A stretch of 64,000 bases of DNA from Lactobacillaceae bacterium (GCA_031289615.1 JAITPD010000047.1:32763-96762); one strand, 5' to 3'; counted from the first letter of the stretch, positions 19,515 to 28,000 are shown. Translations and numbers: made by a program. Notes: generated by a model not told the origin, from the sequence alone.

Positions 19515-19844
19515 TCATCGGTTTTGAATGAACTCAATCAAGGCAACTCGATCTGCTTGATGTAACGACCCAATTGAGGTAATTTGATTCTCAAACTTTG
19601 AGCGCAACAATGGCTCTACTTCACCTACATCAATATATGATAGTTGATTCAGCCCCGCTTCACGCCAATTATCTATTTTAAAATAATTAGCCTGAATTTG
19701 TGGTGATTTATTAGCGAACTTAGTTGTGATCCGCAAAACGTAAATATACTTTTCATCAAGTTTGACCACCAAAACTGGCCGACGCTTTCCACCATGTATA
19801 TCACTGTACGCTATATACACACTTACCACGTCATTACTCTTCAT
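19515..19844 (-). CDS. PemK/MazF-family toxin
   Basis: The 109-residue protein shows GGKRRPVLVV in the place of the family signature for substrate binding and the usual late GSL-x-QADRVALIEFI helix. PemK/MazF proteins are sequence-specific mRNA endoribonucleases. It overlaps the 3' end of the antitoxin gene by 11 nt, typical of a coupled toxin-antitoxin pair. It lies in the intergenic zone between the VirD4 operon and the cassette array, on the same strand as the transfer genes. Confidence 0.85.
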   Translation of the reverse strand: MKSNDVVSVYIAYSDIHGGKRRPVLVVKLDEKYIYVLRITTKFANKSPQIQANYFKIDNWREAGLNQLSYIDVGEVEPLLRSKFENQITSIGSLHQADRVALIEFIQNR

Positions 19845-20109
19845 CTAACCACTCCTCCAACCCTTTATCAGTTGTAATTGGTGAACCAACAGGCAATGTA
19901 TTAAGTGCACTACGTAAGCGTTGATTAATCAATTCCTGATCAGTCATTTTGAAGTCAAACGGAATTCCCCCGTTAGCTGCAATTCTAGTATATAAAGCCG
20001 TAATGACTGCCGTTGGAGAAAGTCCGAGCGTGTTTAAGACATCATCAACTTCCTCTGTTAAATGACTATCAATCTTAACCTGAATTCGTTTCTTATCACT
20101 TAAAGCCAT
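19834..20109 (-). CDS. RelB/DinJ-family antitoxin
   Basis: The 91-residue protein has a ribbon-helix-helix N-terminus (KRIQVKIDSHLTEEVDDVL) and the LGLSPTAVITALYTRI stretch characteristic of RelB/DinJ antitoxins, followed by an acidic toxin-binding tail ending in EEWLDEE. ATG 20109 follows GGAGG at 8 nt and is preferred over the track start. Pairing of a RelB/DinJ antitoxin with a PemK/MazF-type toxin is a known but less common combination. It probably represses its own promoter through the inverted repeat upstream. Confidence 0.85.
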   Translation of the reverse strand: MALSDKKRIQVKIDSHLTEEVDDVLNTLGLSPTAVITALYTRIAANGGIPFDFKMTDQELINQRLRSALNTLPVGSPITTDKGLEEWLDEE

Positions 20110-20131
20110 TTCACTGTCCTCCATATTTATT

Positions 20132-20182
20132 ATGAGCCTTATTATACTATAAAATGTAACAATTAACTACCAATAGGCTCAT
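20132..20182 (-). promoter_or_regulatory. Inverted repeat around the toxin-antitoxin promoter
   Basis: ATGAGCC and GGCTCAT flank a 37-bp AT-rich region with TATAAT on the minus strand (AGTATAATAAGG). The placement around the promoter suits binding by the RelB-like ribbon-helix-helix protein. Confidence 0.45.
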
Positions 20183-20200
20183 GATGAACTACCAACATGT

Positions 20201-20246
20201 ACTTTCCAACCCACACAGCCACACGCTTCAATTTTGGTTGTTTTGG
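20201..20246. repeat. Cassette box 1
   Basis: A 34-bp block starting CCAACCCACACAGCCACACG and ending in TTCAATTTTGGTT recurs almost unchanged at 21401 and 22628. It lies between the divergent toxin-antitoxin genes and the first plus-strand cassette gene. After this box the copy diverges from the other two. Confidence 0.8.
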
Positions 20247-20283
20247 ATCATATGACCATAAATTCAATTACCTTTTATAAGCG

Positions 20284-20455
20284 TATAATAATATTTATCA
20301 AAATAAATAAAAACCACAACAGTCTATAATTCTTGCCGGAATCACTGATGTGGAAGAGCTTTTATAAGTAATATTATAGTCTCATTATGACTGTAATTCA
20401 ATCCTTTTTGACTTATTGAAGCTCCTCCACCTGTTGCGGTAGAAGGAGTTTTTGA
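20284..20455 (+). promoter_or_regulatory. Promoter and attenuator-like leader of cassette 1
   Basis: GCGTATAAT gives a -10 at 20284. The leader holds three mutually competing segments. GTGGAAGAGCTT (20350) can pair 11 of 12 with AAGCTCCTCCAC (20419). The latter can instead pair its CTCCT with the AGGAG (20444) that forms the Shine-Dalgarno. The second hairpin is followed by TTTTTG, so it could act as a terminator or an anti-Shine-Dalgarno. This is the layout of a transcription or translation attenuator; the ligand or trigger is unknown. Confidence 0.5.
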
Positions 20456-21085
20456 ATGTCTATTATTAACACAACATCTGTATACGAAATGGTAGAGAAG
20501 CAAGTTCTCACTTCCAACCTTCAGATTAAATTAGCATCATTTACATTTAATTATGGAGAAGTTCGAGTTTATGCCAAGCGAGATCAACAGGGCTACATCT
20601 CAATGACAATAATTGTTGATAATCCTGGTAAACTTAGCAGTGCTATTAATACAATTATCTTTGACAAACAAGATGATGGCCAAATGACATTCAAACTGTT
20701 TTGGCCCAAAGAAACATTTCCAGCAATTGCTGACACAATATTAGTAAACAAATCATTAGATTCATTTTGGCAAACAGTATATAAAAATTTAGTGTCTAAC
20801 AATATTTGGCAGAATTCTTCTGAATCACAGCTCCAAAATAATGTGATTACATCAAATAATCAATCTATAAATACCGACAAACCAATTTATCCATCGTACT
20901 TAAGGAAACGTGGCGGTAAGTTAGTTTCGCCACGGCAACAAGCTAAAATTTTACAATTCATATCAAAAAAATCTATGTGGCGTATTATTAAACGAGGGTT
21001 TACGGTTATTTTTACAAAGAACCCATTACGCGCTAGGAGCATTTTTATTGACGATTTCGACGTTGTTGACGATGAAGCGAATTGA
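20456..21085 (+). CDS. Cassette 1 forward protein, unknown family
   Basis: I do not recognise the family. The 209-residue soluble protein has a central WPKETFPAIADTI ... SFWQTVY segment and a later SPRQQAKIL segment. Both align with the forward protein of cassette 2 (WPDETKDIVLPII ... PFWNDL and GPNQQKRIL). The two are therefore distant paralogues, with the same block order but little identity. The C-terminus is basic and then acidic. AAGGAG precedes the ATG but is locked in a hairpin. The 3' end overlaps the opposing gene by 60 nt. Confidence 0.6.
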   Translation: MSIINTTSVYEMVEKQVLTSNLQIKLASFTFNYGEVRVYAKRDQQGYISMTIIVDNPGKLSSAINTIIFDKQDDGQMTFKLFWPKETFPAIADTILVNKSLDSFWQTVYKNLVSNNIWQNSSESQLQNNVITSNNQSINTDKPIYPSYLRKRGGKLVSPRQQAKILQFISKKSMWRIIKRGFTVIFTKNPLRARSIFIDDFDVVDDEAN

Positions 21086-21334
21086 TGGATTAAATGTATC
21101 ATCAATAATAAAATGACCGGATAACTTGACACTTTTCCCTTGTAGATCTAGATAAAAATTTTCTGGTTGATTAGGCTCCTCAATTTCAAATGATTGAAAT
21201 GAATTCACACCTGATTTTTCATCAGTGTAGTCAAGAACTAATTCAATAACCTTATTACTAAATGAACTAGATTTGCTTTGAATGACTCTGACCTCTTCAA
21301 TCGTGCTTGTGATTGTAAAACTATTGTTTATCAT
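21026..21334 (-). CDS. Cassette 1 reverse protein, OB-fold-like
   Basis: The 102-residue protein is mostly beta strand. The pattern YLDLQGKSVKLSGHFI ... VNNVEIVN resembles the end of the cassette 2 reverse protein (GLLGKHVHVKAVL ... AKELTII), which suggests small OB-fold-like relatives; this is inference. I chose the ATG at 21334 behind AGAGGA rather than the longer track ORF, which runs through the terminator hairpin. The gene is convergent with, and overlaps, the forward gene. Confidence 0.6.
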   Translation of the reverse strand: MINNSFTITSTIEEVRVIQSKSSSFSNKVIELVLDYTDEKSGVNSFQSFEIEEPNQPENFYLDLQGKSVKLSGHFIIDDTFNPSIRFIVNNVEIVNKNAPSA

Positions 21335-21364
21335 GTTCTTTATCCTCTTTTCATAATTATGTAT

Positions 21365-21387
21365 GCCGGCCAATTGGCCGGCTTTTT
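21365..21387 (+). terminator. GCCGGCC hairpin of cassette 1
   Basis: GCCGGCCAATTGGCCGGC is a perfect 18-nt palindrome followed by TTTTT on the plus strand. It lies just upstream of the reverse gene. Forward transcripts would therefore run antisense through the whole reverse gene before stopping here. Related hairpins occur at 22591, 23793 and 25064. Confidence 0.8.
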
Positions 21388-21400
21388 CATTCTCTCTAAC

Positions 21401-21475
21401 ACCTTCCAACCCACACAGCCACACGCTTCAATTTTGGTTGCTTTGGCCCAAAATACGCAATTGACGGCGTATAAT
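21401..21475. repeat. Cassette box 2 with -10 element
   Basis: This is the same box as at 20201, continuing into GGCCCAAAATACGCAATTG and ACGGCGTATAATTGACC. The TATAAT at 21470 faces the forward gene of cassette 2 but has no clear -35. AATTGAC is repeated on both sides of the -10, a possible activator site. The copy at 22628-22702 is nearly identical. Confidence 0.75.
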
Positions 21476-21582
21476 TGACCTTATATATGGTACTAATCAT
21501 AAGTTTTAGACGACCTAATTTGTACCGTGCAAAATCAACAGAAGCGCGCAGCTGTGTGCGCTGGAATAAGAGGGAACATAAA
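21476..21582 (+). promoter_or_regulatory. Structured leader of cassette 2
   Basis: The leader contains a long-range stem (GGTAC ... GTACC) enclosing a small hairpin with loop GTT, then a GC-rich hairpin GCGCGCA-GCTG-TGTGCGC, then AGAGGG before the ATG. The leader of cassette 3 has the same parts: its outer stem is extended (AGTACTAAT/ATTAGTACC), its inner hairpin is CCAA-GTT-TTGG instead of TAA-GTT-TTA, and the GC hairpin is identical. The compensated base changes support a real RNA structure. Confidence 0.55.
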
Positions 21583-22185
21583 ATGGATTTCACTGAAGCA
21601 AGTACCCAAGCATCAAATATGCTCAAATTATTGAATCATGATTTTGAAACATCATACATTTTCAACAAAACTAAGATACGTTTATTGGTTTCAAACCAAG
21701 ACTCATCCTCCGATTTGCCATTAATATTTGTAATAATAACAGTAAATTCAACTGAAATAATGCGCATGATTGAACTATATTCATCTAACGGATCAATCCG
21801 TTATAATCCATATTGGCCAGATGAGACCAAAGACATTGTGTTGCCAATTATTCGAGATAAAAACTTTTCTCCCATGCCTTTTTGGAATGATTTAAAACTT
21901 AGAATAGAATCACTAACATTAAACGTCTTAACGAAATCCGATGTCTCTAGTGGATCTTCTGGGACCACCTCGGCATTTGGAAATATTGACGATGTCTATC
22001 CAATGACCGTTGCCAACTGGACTAAAACACAAGAAAAAATCGGGCCAAATCAACAAAAGAGAATTTTAAGAACCTACGATAAATGGCACTTAGAACAATT
22101 AATTGCTCATCGTAAAACTATCCGCTTTACCCCTACAATTGAAAAGGCGAAAACAATTAACTTTTCTGATGTTTTTAAGAAATAA
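21583..22185 (+). CDS. Cassette 2 forward protein, paralogue of cassette 1
   Basis: The 200-residue soluble protein belongs to an unknown family. It shares with cassette 1 the blocks YWPDET ... FW and GPNQQKRIL, in the same order and spacing. No membrane segment or signal peptide is seen. ATG 21583 follows AGAGGG; the longer track ORF starts inside the repeat box and is unlikely. Its stop overlaps the reverse gene by 11 nt. Confidence 0.6.
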   Translation: MDFTEASTQASNMLKLLNHDFETSYIFNKTKIRLLVSNQDSSSDLPLIFVIITVNSTEIMRMIELYSSNGSIRYNPYWPDETKDIVLPIIRDKNFSPMPFWNDLKLRIESLTLNVLTKSDVSSGSSGTTSAFGNIDDVYPMTVANWTKTQEKIGPNQQKRILRTYDKWHLEQLIAHRKTIRFTPTIEKAKTINFSDVFKK

Positions 22186-22558
22186 TAGTCAATTCTTTGG
22201 CAATAATATCATTGCCATCTAATTCATCAGAAACTGAACCAGCACGTAGAACAGCCTTAACGTGTACATGTTTGCCAAGTAATCCAGATACTTCATCAGA
22301 ATTCCATGGAATTAATTTTTCACCATGCGGATTTATGGAAACGATGACAACTTCTTCAAAATAATAATCGACCTCAATTATCAAATAAGTATACGGAATG
22401 TCGTCCAGATCAACTCTCACTAGTTTTACAATCCCTTCAAATTCAACGCTTGGCAACTTTAAATCGGCTACGCCTAGATTAGTCACGTTGTGTGCTTGAA
22501 TTAATTCAGGTTCGTTTCTTTGCTGATGCATTAATTTCTTATCTAATGCTAAGTCCAT
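22175..22558 (-). CDS. Cassette 2 reverse protein, OB-fold-like
   Basis: The 127-residue protein has a polar N-terminus (about 1-35) and a beta-rich body (FEGIVKLVRVDL, YTYLIIEVDYYF, GLLGKHVHVKAVL, IIAKELTII). Resemblance of the last part to cassette 1's reverse protein suggests a small OB-fold-like family. AAGGAT precedes the ATG. No function can be assigned. It is convergent with its forward partner. Confidence 0.55.
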   Translation of the reverse strand: MDLALDKKLMHQQRNEPELIQAHNVTNLGVADLKLPSVEFEGIVKLVRVDLDDIPYTYLIIEVDYYFEEVVIVSINPHGEKLIPWNSDEVSGLLGKHVHVKAVLRAGSVSDELDGNDIIAKELTIIS

Positions 22559-22590
22559 AACACTATCCTTCTTTCTATCAAGTTATGTAT

Positions 22591-22616
22591 GCCGGCCATT
22601 CTAGCCGGCTTTTTTA
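22591..22616 (+). terminator. GCCGGC hairpin of cassette 2
   Basis: GCCGGC pairs with GCCGGC across CATTCTA, followed by seven T on the plus strand. It is preceded by TATCAAGTTATGTAT, shared with the hairpin of cassette 3. Confidence 0.75.
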
Positions 22617-22627
22617 CTCTATCTGAC

Positions 22628-22702
22628 ACTTTCCAACCCACACAGCCACACGCTTCAATTTTGGTTACTTTGGCCCAAAATATGCAATTGACGGCGTATA
22701 AT
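22628..22702. repeat. Cassette box 3 with -10 element
   Basis: Third copy of the CCAACCCACACAGCCACACG box, with the same continuation to TATAAT at 22697 as in box 2 and only a few single-base differences over ~75 bp. Confidence 0.8.
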
Positions 22703-22813
22703 TGACCTTATCACAGTACTAATCCAAGTTTTGGACGAACTAATTAGTACCATGCAAAAAGAAAATACAAACAGAAGCGCGCAGCTGTGTGCGCTGGAAT
22801 AAGAGGCTTAAAA
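22703..22813 (+). promoter_or_regulatory. Structured leader of cassette 3
   Basis: AGTACTAAT and ATTAGTACC form a 9-bp outer stem around TCCAA-GTT-TTGGA, followed by the GCGCGCA/TGTGCGC hairpin and AAGAGG. Over the last ~35 nt it is identical to the cassette 2 leader, although the proteins encoded behind the two leaders are unrelated. Confidence 0.55.
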
Positions 22814-23437
22814 ATGTTATTTACACTAACCAATTTACGTAACACGTACGCAACGATGTTACTCCCCAACAGTGAAGAGACTGGATTCTTTGAATTCATG
22901 TATAATAAACGGGACTTTTCTCTACTCTTAACCGTTACATCAACAGGCGAAAGAGGGTTACTTTTTAATAAGCGGGGAACCCTTGATGAATTGGAATTAA
23001 CTCTTTCTAAAAGCTTTCAAATGGACTCATTCGTAAAACAAAAGAATTATTGGTTCAAAATACGCGATTTCTTTGAGATTCATGAAGGTGTTGGTGAATC
23101 TTATTTAACGCCGATTGAGTTATTTAAAACGATCGATAAGAAGTTAGCACTTAAAAAATTTGATCGCACAAACCGAATAACTAGTTCGAGTTTGTATCAC
23201 CTCCCAAATCCAAATGCAGTATATTTTAAAACATTAATCTTTTGGAAATTGGTGAATTCTGAATATCCTGGTAAAAAACCAAGGCACTATACTGTTGACA
23301 ATCGCGATAAAGTGGCAAAATTATTACCAGATTTAGCAAAAAGTCTTAAAGATCAAGATGTCACAGTTGTTTTTCAAGAAGAATCCATATCTCAAGTTGA
23401 TGAGCAGATCAAGTATTCAGAAGCCCTAAACGGTTAA
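22814..23437 (+). CDS. Cassette 3 forward protein, unknown
   Basis: The 207-residue soluble protein does not align by eye with the forward proteins of cassettes 1 and 2. Visible features are a strand-rich first half (FEFMYNKRDFSLLLTVTS) and a charged, partly helical second half (DKVAKLLPDLAKSLKDQD). ATG 22814 was chosen because AAGAGG lies upstream; the track start lies within the leader hairpin. It ends 8 bp before the convergent reverse gene. Confidence 0.55.
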   Translation: MLFTLTNLRNTYATMLLPNSEETGFFEFMYNKRDFSLLLTVTSTGERGLLFNKRGTLDELELTLSKSFQMDSFVKQKNYWFKIRDFFEIHEGVGESYLTPIELFKTIDKKLALKKFDRTNRITSSSLYHLPNPNAVYFKTLIFWKLVNSEYPGKKPRHYTVDNRDKVAKLLPDLAKSLKDQDVTVVFQEESISQVDEQIKYSEALNG

Positions 23438-23445
23438 GCACTAAG

Positions 23446-23760
23446 CTAATCCCAAATCGTAATCTCTTCATTTGGTTCGATAAACCCTGTTTGGGGCTCA
23501 ATTTTAATAGCTGAATTTTTCATGAACATCCAAAATTGTTCCGCTGATACTGCAAAATATTTACCAGTAGTCAACTCCATTAGAACAATTAACCCAAATT
23601 CTAACTTATCAACCGGAACAAACCGAACTAACGCAAATTCATTTTGATGTTCGTCCTTGATCACACTCACTATTTCAGGAGTTTCTAAATATCCATTTAA
23701 TGACTTTGCAATTGGCTTATTTTGTGCTGTGATTGTCTCAATCAATGTAGTTTGTTCCAT
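23446..23760 (-). CDS. Cassette 3 reverse protein, unknown
   Basis: The 104-residue acidic protein, mainly beta-rich (EIVSVIKDEHQNEFALVRFVP, FGLIVLMELTTGKYFAV), has no recognised motif. AAGGG precedes the ATG. The 5' untranslated region (GATAGAAAGAAGG) is the same as in cassette 2's reverse gene although the proteins differ. Confidence 0.55.
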   Translation of the reverse strand: MEQTTLIETITAQNKPIAKSLNGYLETPEIVSVIKDEHQNEFALVRFVPVDKLEFGLIVLMELTTGKYFAVSAEQFWMFMKNSAIKIEPQTGFIEPNEEITIWD

Positions 23761-23792
23761 AATGTTACCCTTCTTTCTATCAAGTTATGTAT

Positions 23793-23816
23793 GCCGGCCA
23801 ATTTGACCGGCTTTTT
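23793..23816 (+). terminator. GCCGGCC hairpin of cassette 3
   Basis: GCCGGCCAATTTGACCGGC followed by TTTTT on the plus strand. It has the same position and flanks as the other cassette hairpins. Confidence 0.7.
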
Positions 23817-23901
23817 ATTACTTATTTGTCTGTTTTGAACGATTTACTAATTGTAAGCGCGTATAATTAATTTTAAAAAGTATCCTGGGGGAATGATAAA
23901 C

Positions 23902-24837
23902 ATGACTGAATTAATGAAAGAAGTGGCCCATACTTCAATTAAATATTTAAAAAGTAAATTACAAATTGAAATATGGACAGTACTAAACGTTGTCTTATAT
24001 ACAATATATTTTAATCCATTCAAAATTAGTCATTCTTTAATTCAATCATTTTCTAACACGATTGCACCTACTATCAGGAAAGACCTACTTGTGTGCATCA
24101 ATCATATAATGGATAATCTGTTAACCATATGGGAATTGTTAGCGGTTATTTTTTTAATCCTTCTTGTCATCATAATGCTTTTAGATAAATATAAAATTGA
24201 TCTAGTAAAATATACGTGGCTTTCGGATGGCCGTTCAAATAGCATAGCTCCAGTTAATGGGTTATACAAAATCGCAAATTTATTCACCTTTACTGCAACC
24301 AAATTCTGGACCCTTTGGTTCTTAGTAAACATTTTATTCAAATTCAAAAAATTCCCAACAAATCTACCATTTGTTACTGTTTATGTTAATCCTAATACTC
24401 TTGTTACCAGTATTTCATTCAATGTATCAACGTTATTATTCTGGACCAATCTAGTAATAGTTTTGGTAAAAATTGTACAATCGATATTTTATCAATCTTA
24501 CAAATCAAAAAATGGTTGGGCCAAGTCTTTTGACAATATTACCCGAGAGCTAGATTATGAATCCATCTTAAAGTTACCTTACTCAAAAAATAAATCTTCT
24601 GAAGAAATAACGTACTATCTGATGAAGTATAAAACGTTAATTAATGACAAACAAATATTTATAGTGGCTCAAGCCGTTACAACAAAATATTTTCCCGATG
24701 GTGTTCATAAAATAGATCCAGATAAATTAACTTACAATGTACTAGGCTATTATTACTCCATCTCTGAAGCTCACCTTCATTTTAAGCTAATTACCGACAA
24801 TCCTACTGCATTTGCGACTATCGATGATTTTGAATAA
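23902..24837 (+). CDS. Cassette 4 forward protein, polytopic membrane protein
   Basis: The 311-residue protein has about four membrane segments in its first two thirds (IWTVLNVVLYTIYF, IWELLAVIFLILLVIIMLL, FTATKFWTLWFLVNILF, LLFWTNLVIVLVKIV) and a soluble C-terminal ~110 residues. No family is recognised. GGGGG precedes the ATGs at 23893 and 23902; the second has better spacing. GCGCGTATAAT at ~23859 is the likely -10, but box CCAACCC is missing here. It overlaps the convergent gene by 20 nt. Confidence 0.55.
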   Translation: MTELMKEVAHTSIKYLKSKLQIEIWTVLNVVLYTIYFNPFKISHSLIQSFSNTIAPTIRKDLLVCINHIMDNLLTIWELLAVIFLILLVIIMLLDKYKIDLVKYTWLSDGRSNSIAPVNGLYKIANLFTFTATKFWTLWFLVNILFKFKKFPTNLPFVTVYVNPNTLVTSISFNVSTLLFWTNLVIVLVKIVQSIFYQSYKSKNGWAKSFDNITRELDYESILKLPYSKNKSSEEITYYLMKYKTLINDKQIFIVAQAVTTKYFPDGVHKIDPDKLTYNVLGYYYSISEAHLHFKLITDNPTAFATIDDFE

Positions 24838-25033
24838 TCGCGCGTATATATAAAATAATAAAAGTAATTAATATGAATCCCAGCATCGAAATTAACTGAA
24901 CAACCCCATGCGGAAAATTTGCAAAATCACTAAACATGGTTAATATTAACAACGCCATGACCCCAATTAATACCCATTGGACACCAATAAGATCCTTTTT
25001 GCTTACCTTGATGTCATTGTCTTCATTGTTCAT
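24818..25033 (-). CDS. Cassette 4 reverse protein, two-helix membrane protein
   Basis: The 71-residue protein has two membrane segments (VQWVLIGVMALLILTMF and LISMLGFILITFIILYI) and charged ends. ATG 25033 follows AGAGGA; the track start runs into the terminator hairpin. A membrane protein paired convergently with a membrane protein suggests functional matching within the cassette, possibly toxin/immunity or exclusion. This is inference. Confidence 0.55.
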   Translation of the reverse strand: MNNEDNDIKVSKKDLIGVQWVLIGVMALLILTMFSDFANFPHGVVQLISMLGFILITFIILYIRAIIQNHR

Positions 25034-25063
25034 TATCACGTTCCTCTTTTCATAGTTATGTAT

Positions 25064-25082
25064 GCCGGCCAACTTGACCGGC
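25064..25082 (+). terminator. GCCGGCC hairpin of cassette 4
   Basis: GCCGGCCAACTTGACCGGC followed by TTTTATTTT on the plus strand. It closes the array and lies directly downstream of the adhesin stop codon, so it may also act as a weak terminator for the adhesin. Confidence 0.7.
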
Positions 25083-25089
25083 TTTTATT

Positions 25090-28000
25090 TTACTTATCTG
25101 AATCTTGACGCTTCTTAGCAAGCAGTCCCGTGATTGCCAACAAGAAGGCACTCAACCCAACCATTACTAACTCTGGGCGTTGTTGCATTGCAGCTCCCGT
25201 GTTAGGTAAGACCGCAACTCCATTATCTAATGAATCCTCGATTTGTGTTAAACTAGCGCCTTGTTTAGGTTCAGTTTCAACTGGAATCAAAGCATCTTTC
25301 AATGTTGGTTCATGCGTTTCTGTTTTGATTGGCTTAGGATCAACAGGCGATACTACCTGTTTAGCTGTATTGTCGTAGAAGTCCTTTGCATTCACGCTCA
25401 AAGGTGCTCCAACCGCCGTCTTAGTAATTTGGCCGTCACCATTTTGATTAGTAACGCCCCCATCGTCAGTAATGACTTGGCTTTGAATCTTAGTTACTAA
25501 GACTTGTTGGTGATCTGTGCCATCATTAATTAGCACATCACTGGTATACGTTCCGTCATCGTTTAAGTGCGAGTAACCCGTTGGCACATTCACGTTCACG
25601 TCTTGGTGATTAGTGATTTTAACATCACTGGTTCCAATCACATTGCCGTTTTGATCCACGAATTCAACGGTGACTGTTTGATAGAAATCATCAGGGTTAA
25701 CTGAGATTGGGTCATCAACGACATCTTTTTGAACCACCGCTGCCCCAACTGATTGTTGGTTTGCATCAGATACGTTACCCGCATCATCGGTTGCTGTGAC
25801 AGCAATTACATCACCAATCTGAGCACTTGGTACGTCAATGCTATAAGCTCCGTCATTACCAGTTTGTTGTGTCAGCTTAGAACCATCCGCAGTAATCACC
25901 GTGACTAATGAATTAGGTTCAGCGGTTCCAGAAACGGTGGTTGTACCACCATCTGGACTAACCGGAGTCACCGCTTCACTTGGCATGTCGGGCGCTGTAA
26001 TGTCTGAGTAAACAACCGACACAACATTATTGATTGAATCACCAGTTAATGTCTCGGCAGCTGCGCCATTTTGATCAGGTGTTAACCCGCTCAATGCTGG
26101 GGCGTTCACTGCGTTAAGCTCAGCATTATCTGAAACCCATGCTGTGTAACTAACTAAACCAGTTGCAGCATCCGTGGTTGCCACTCGCGTGAAGTTCGCT
26201 GTTTGCAAGACACTTGGCAATAAATCATTACCCTTAGCGTCCACGAACTTAACTAATCGTGAAATCGTCTTAGCTTCATCTTGTGAGCTCGTCTTGTGTG
26301 TCAAATGCACTGTAATGACTTGTCCACCGTCAGCGCTGAATGTGCTTGGAATCTCAGTTCCAGCTACTAAGTTATAATTGGCTGGTGCACTTGGGGTAAA
26401 CTCAACCGCTTGGTCAGTTACACCATTAAGTGTATTTGAATCAACGATTGCACTGTTATCATCATCGTCTACATAATTTACTGTAATCGTTTGGGCATTT
26501 GGCGTATACGTTACGGTTGTATAACGATCTGAAATCAAATCTTCTGGTGAAACACTATAATCATACTGATTGGTCAATGGGAAAAATTCATCGTAGTCAA
26601 CACTAGTCGTCAATGCTGTATATCCTGCTATTTCAGGGGTTGCAGTAGTCATCCAATCGGTACTTGTCATGCGTTCACCATTGACTGACCTTAAATCATA
26701 CAAACCAACACCCGACACATCATCACGCTCTTCATCTAATAATAAATTATAAACAACGTCCACTGGTGTTTGATCACCAGCACCAACATAATGAATTGTA
26801 AATGTCCGCGTAAATTGAGAATCTGTCATGTGGTGGTAATAGTGAACTGTAATTACTTGACCACCGTCAGAGCTAAATGTTGCCGGTTGGCCAGTTACAT
26901 TTACAAATACATAACCAGCTGGAAGATAATCAGGTGTAAACACAACTGCTTGATCTGTAATTCCATCTAGTGTTTCGGTTTTTATCAATGAACTAGTCTT
27001 AAGATCCAAACTATGCCGGTCTGTTAGTGTGCTAAAATCATCGTCGACATAGTTGACGGTAATGCTTTGAGCATTCGCTGCGTAACTCACGTTGACCGTT
27101 TGGTCAGCTGGTGCAGTTGTGCTAGTTGCATCAAGATTAACAGCGCCGATTGTTGCTGTATAACCGGCCACGTCTTGAATGTCACTATCTTGCATTAGTC
27201 CATACTTACCAAGCGTGTAAGTCGTTACACCTGTGACCAGGTTTGTGTCGGTATCATAACCGACTTTACTTGCGTCATAACTAACATTTTTGGCAGTTGG
27301 CAATCCAGTTGCGACATAATTAATCGTTTGGACATAACTACCGGTCGTGTGCTTTTCAGTCACCGTCATCTGATAGATGTTACTTGCTGGGTCCGCCTTA
27401 AACGTTGTCCCCATTCCACCACTCGTAAAGTTGTACTTGTCTGTTAGCGCAACGATTGCATCGTTGACACTACTCCAGTCAATCAATCCGTCAACCACAC
27501 CACTCACTTCAAAGCTTTGCACAACCTTATTGCCATTATCAGTATCGACAATGTTCAACGTAGCTGTCGTTGCATTGGCTGTATATGTGACTGTCACGGA
27601 ACTAATTGTACCGTTAGTTGAACTTGTTGCTGCCACAGAACTTTGATTTGGCGTATAACCTGCTACAGCTGGGCTATTAATCGCGTCAAATTGCGCTTCA
27701 GTCCAAGTAATCGCTCCCGTCACCAAGTCAGTAATCTTAGTCGCGTTCACTGTTTGGTTTTGACTTGCGACAGCTTTGTCACTTGGCAAACCAGCATAGT
27801 TGACCGTTTCAGTGACGGGCACTAATTCACTCGTCGTGGCGTGCTTTAGAAGCACTTGATACGTTTGACCATTAATTGTTCCATCAGACCCAACCACTTC
27901 ACTAAACGTTTGGGTGGTAATTCCTGTTACTTTGGTTCCATCAGCTAATTGATAGCCGACTAAGACATAATTATCTGGGATGGTGACTGTACCGTCGTAC

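Noticed and set aside
20201-22702. Regularly spaced repeats that might be a CRISPR array
   Set aside because: Only three copies about 1.2 kb apart with full genes between them; no short spacers and no cas genes.
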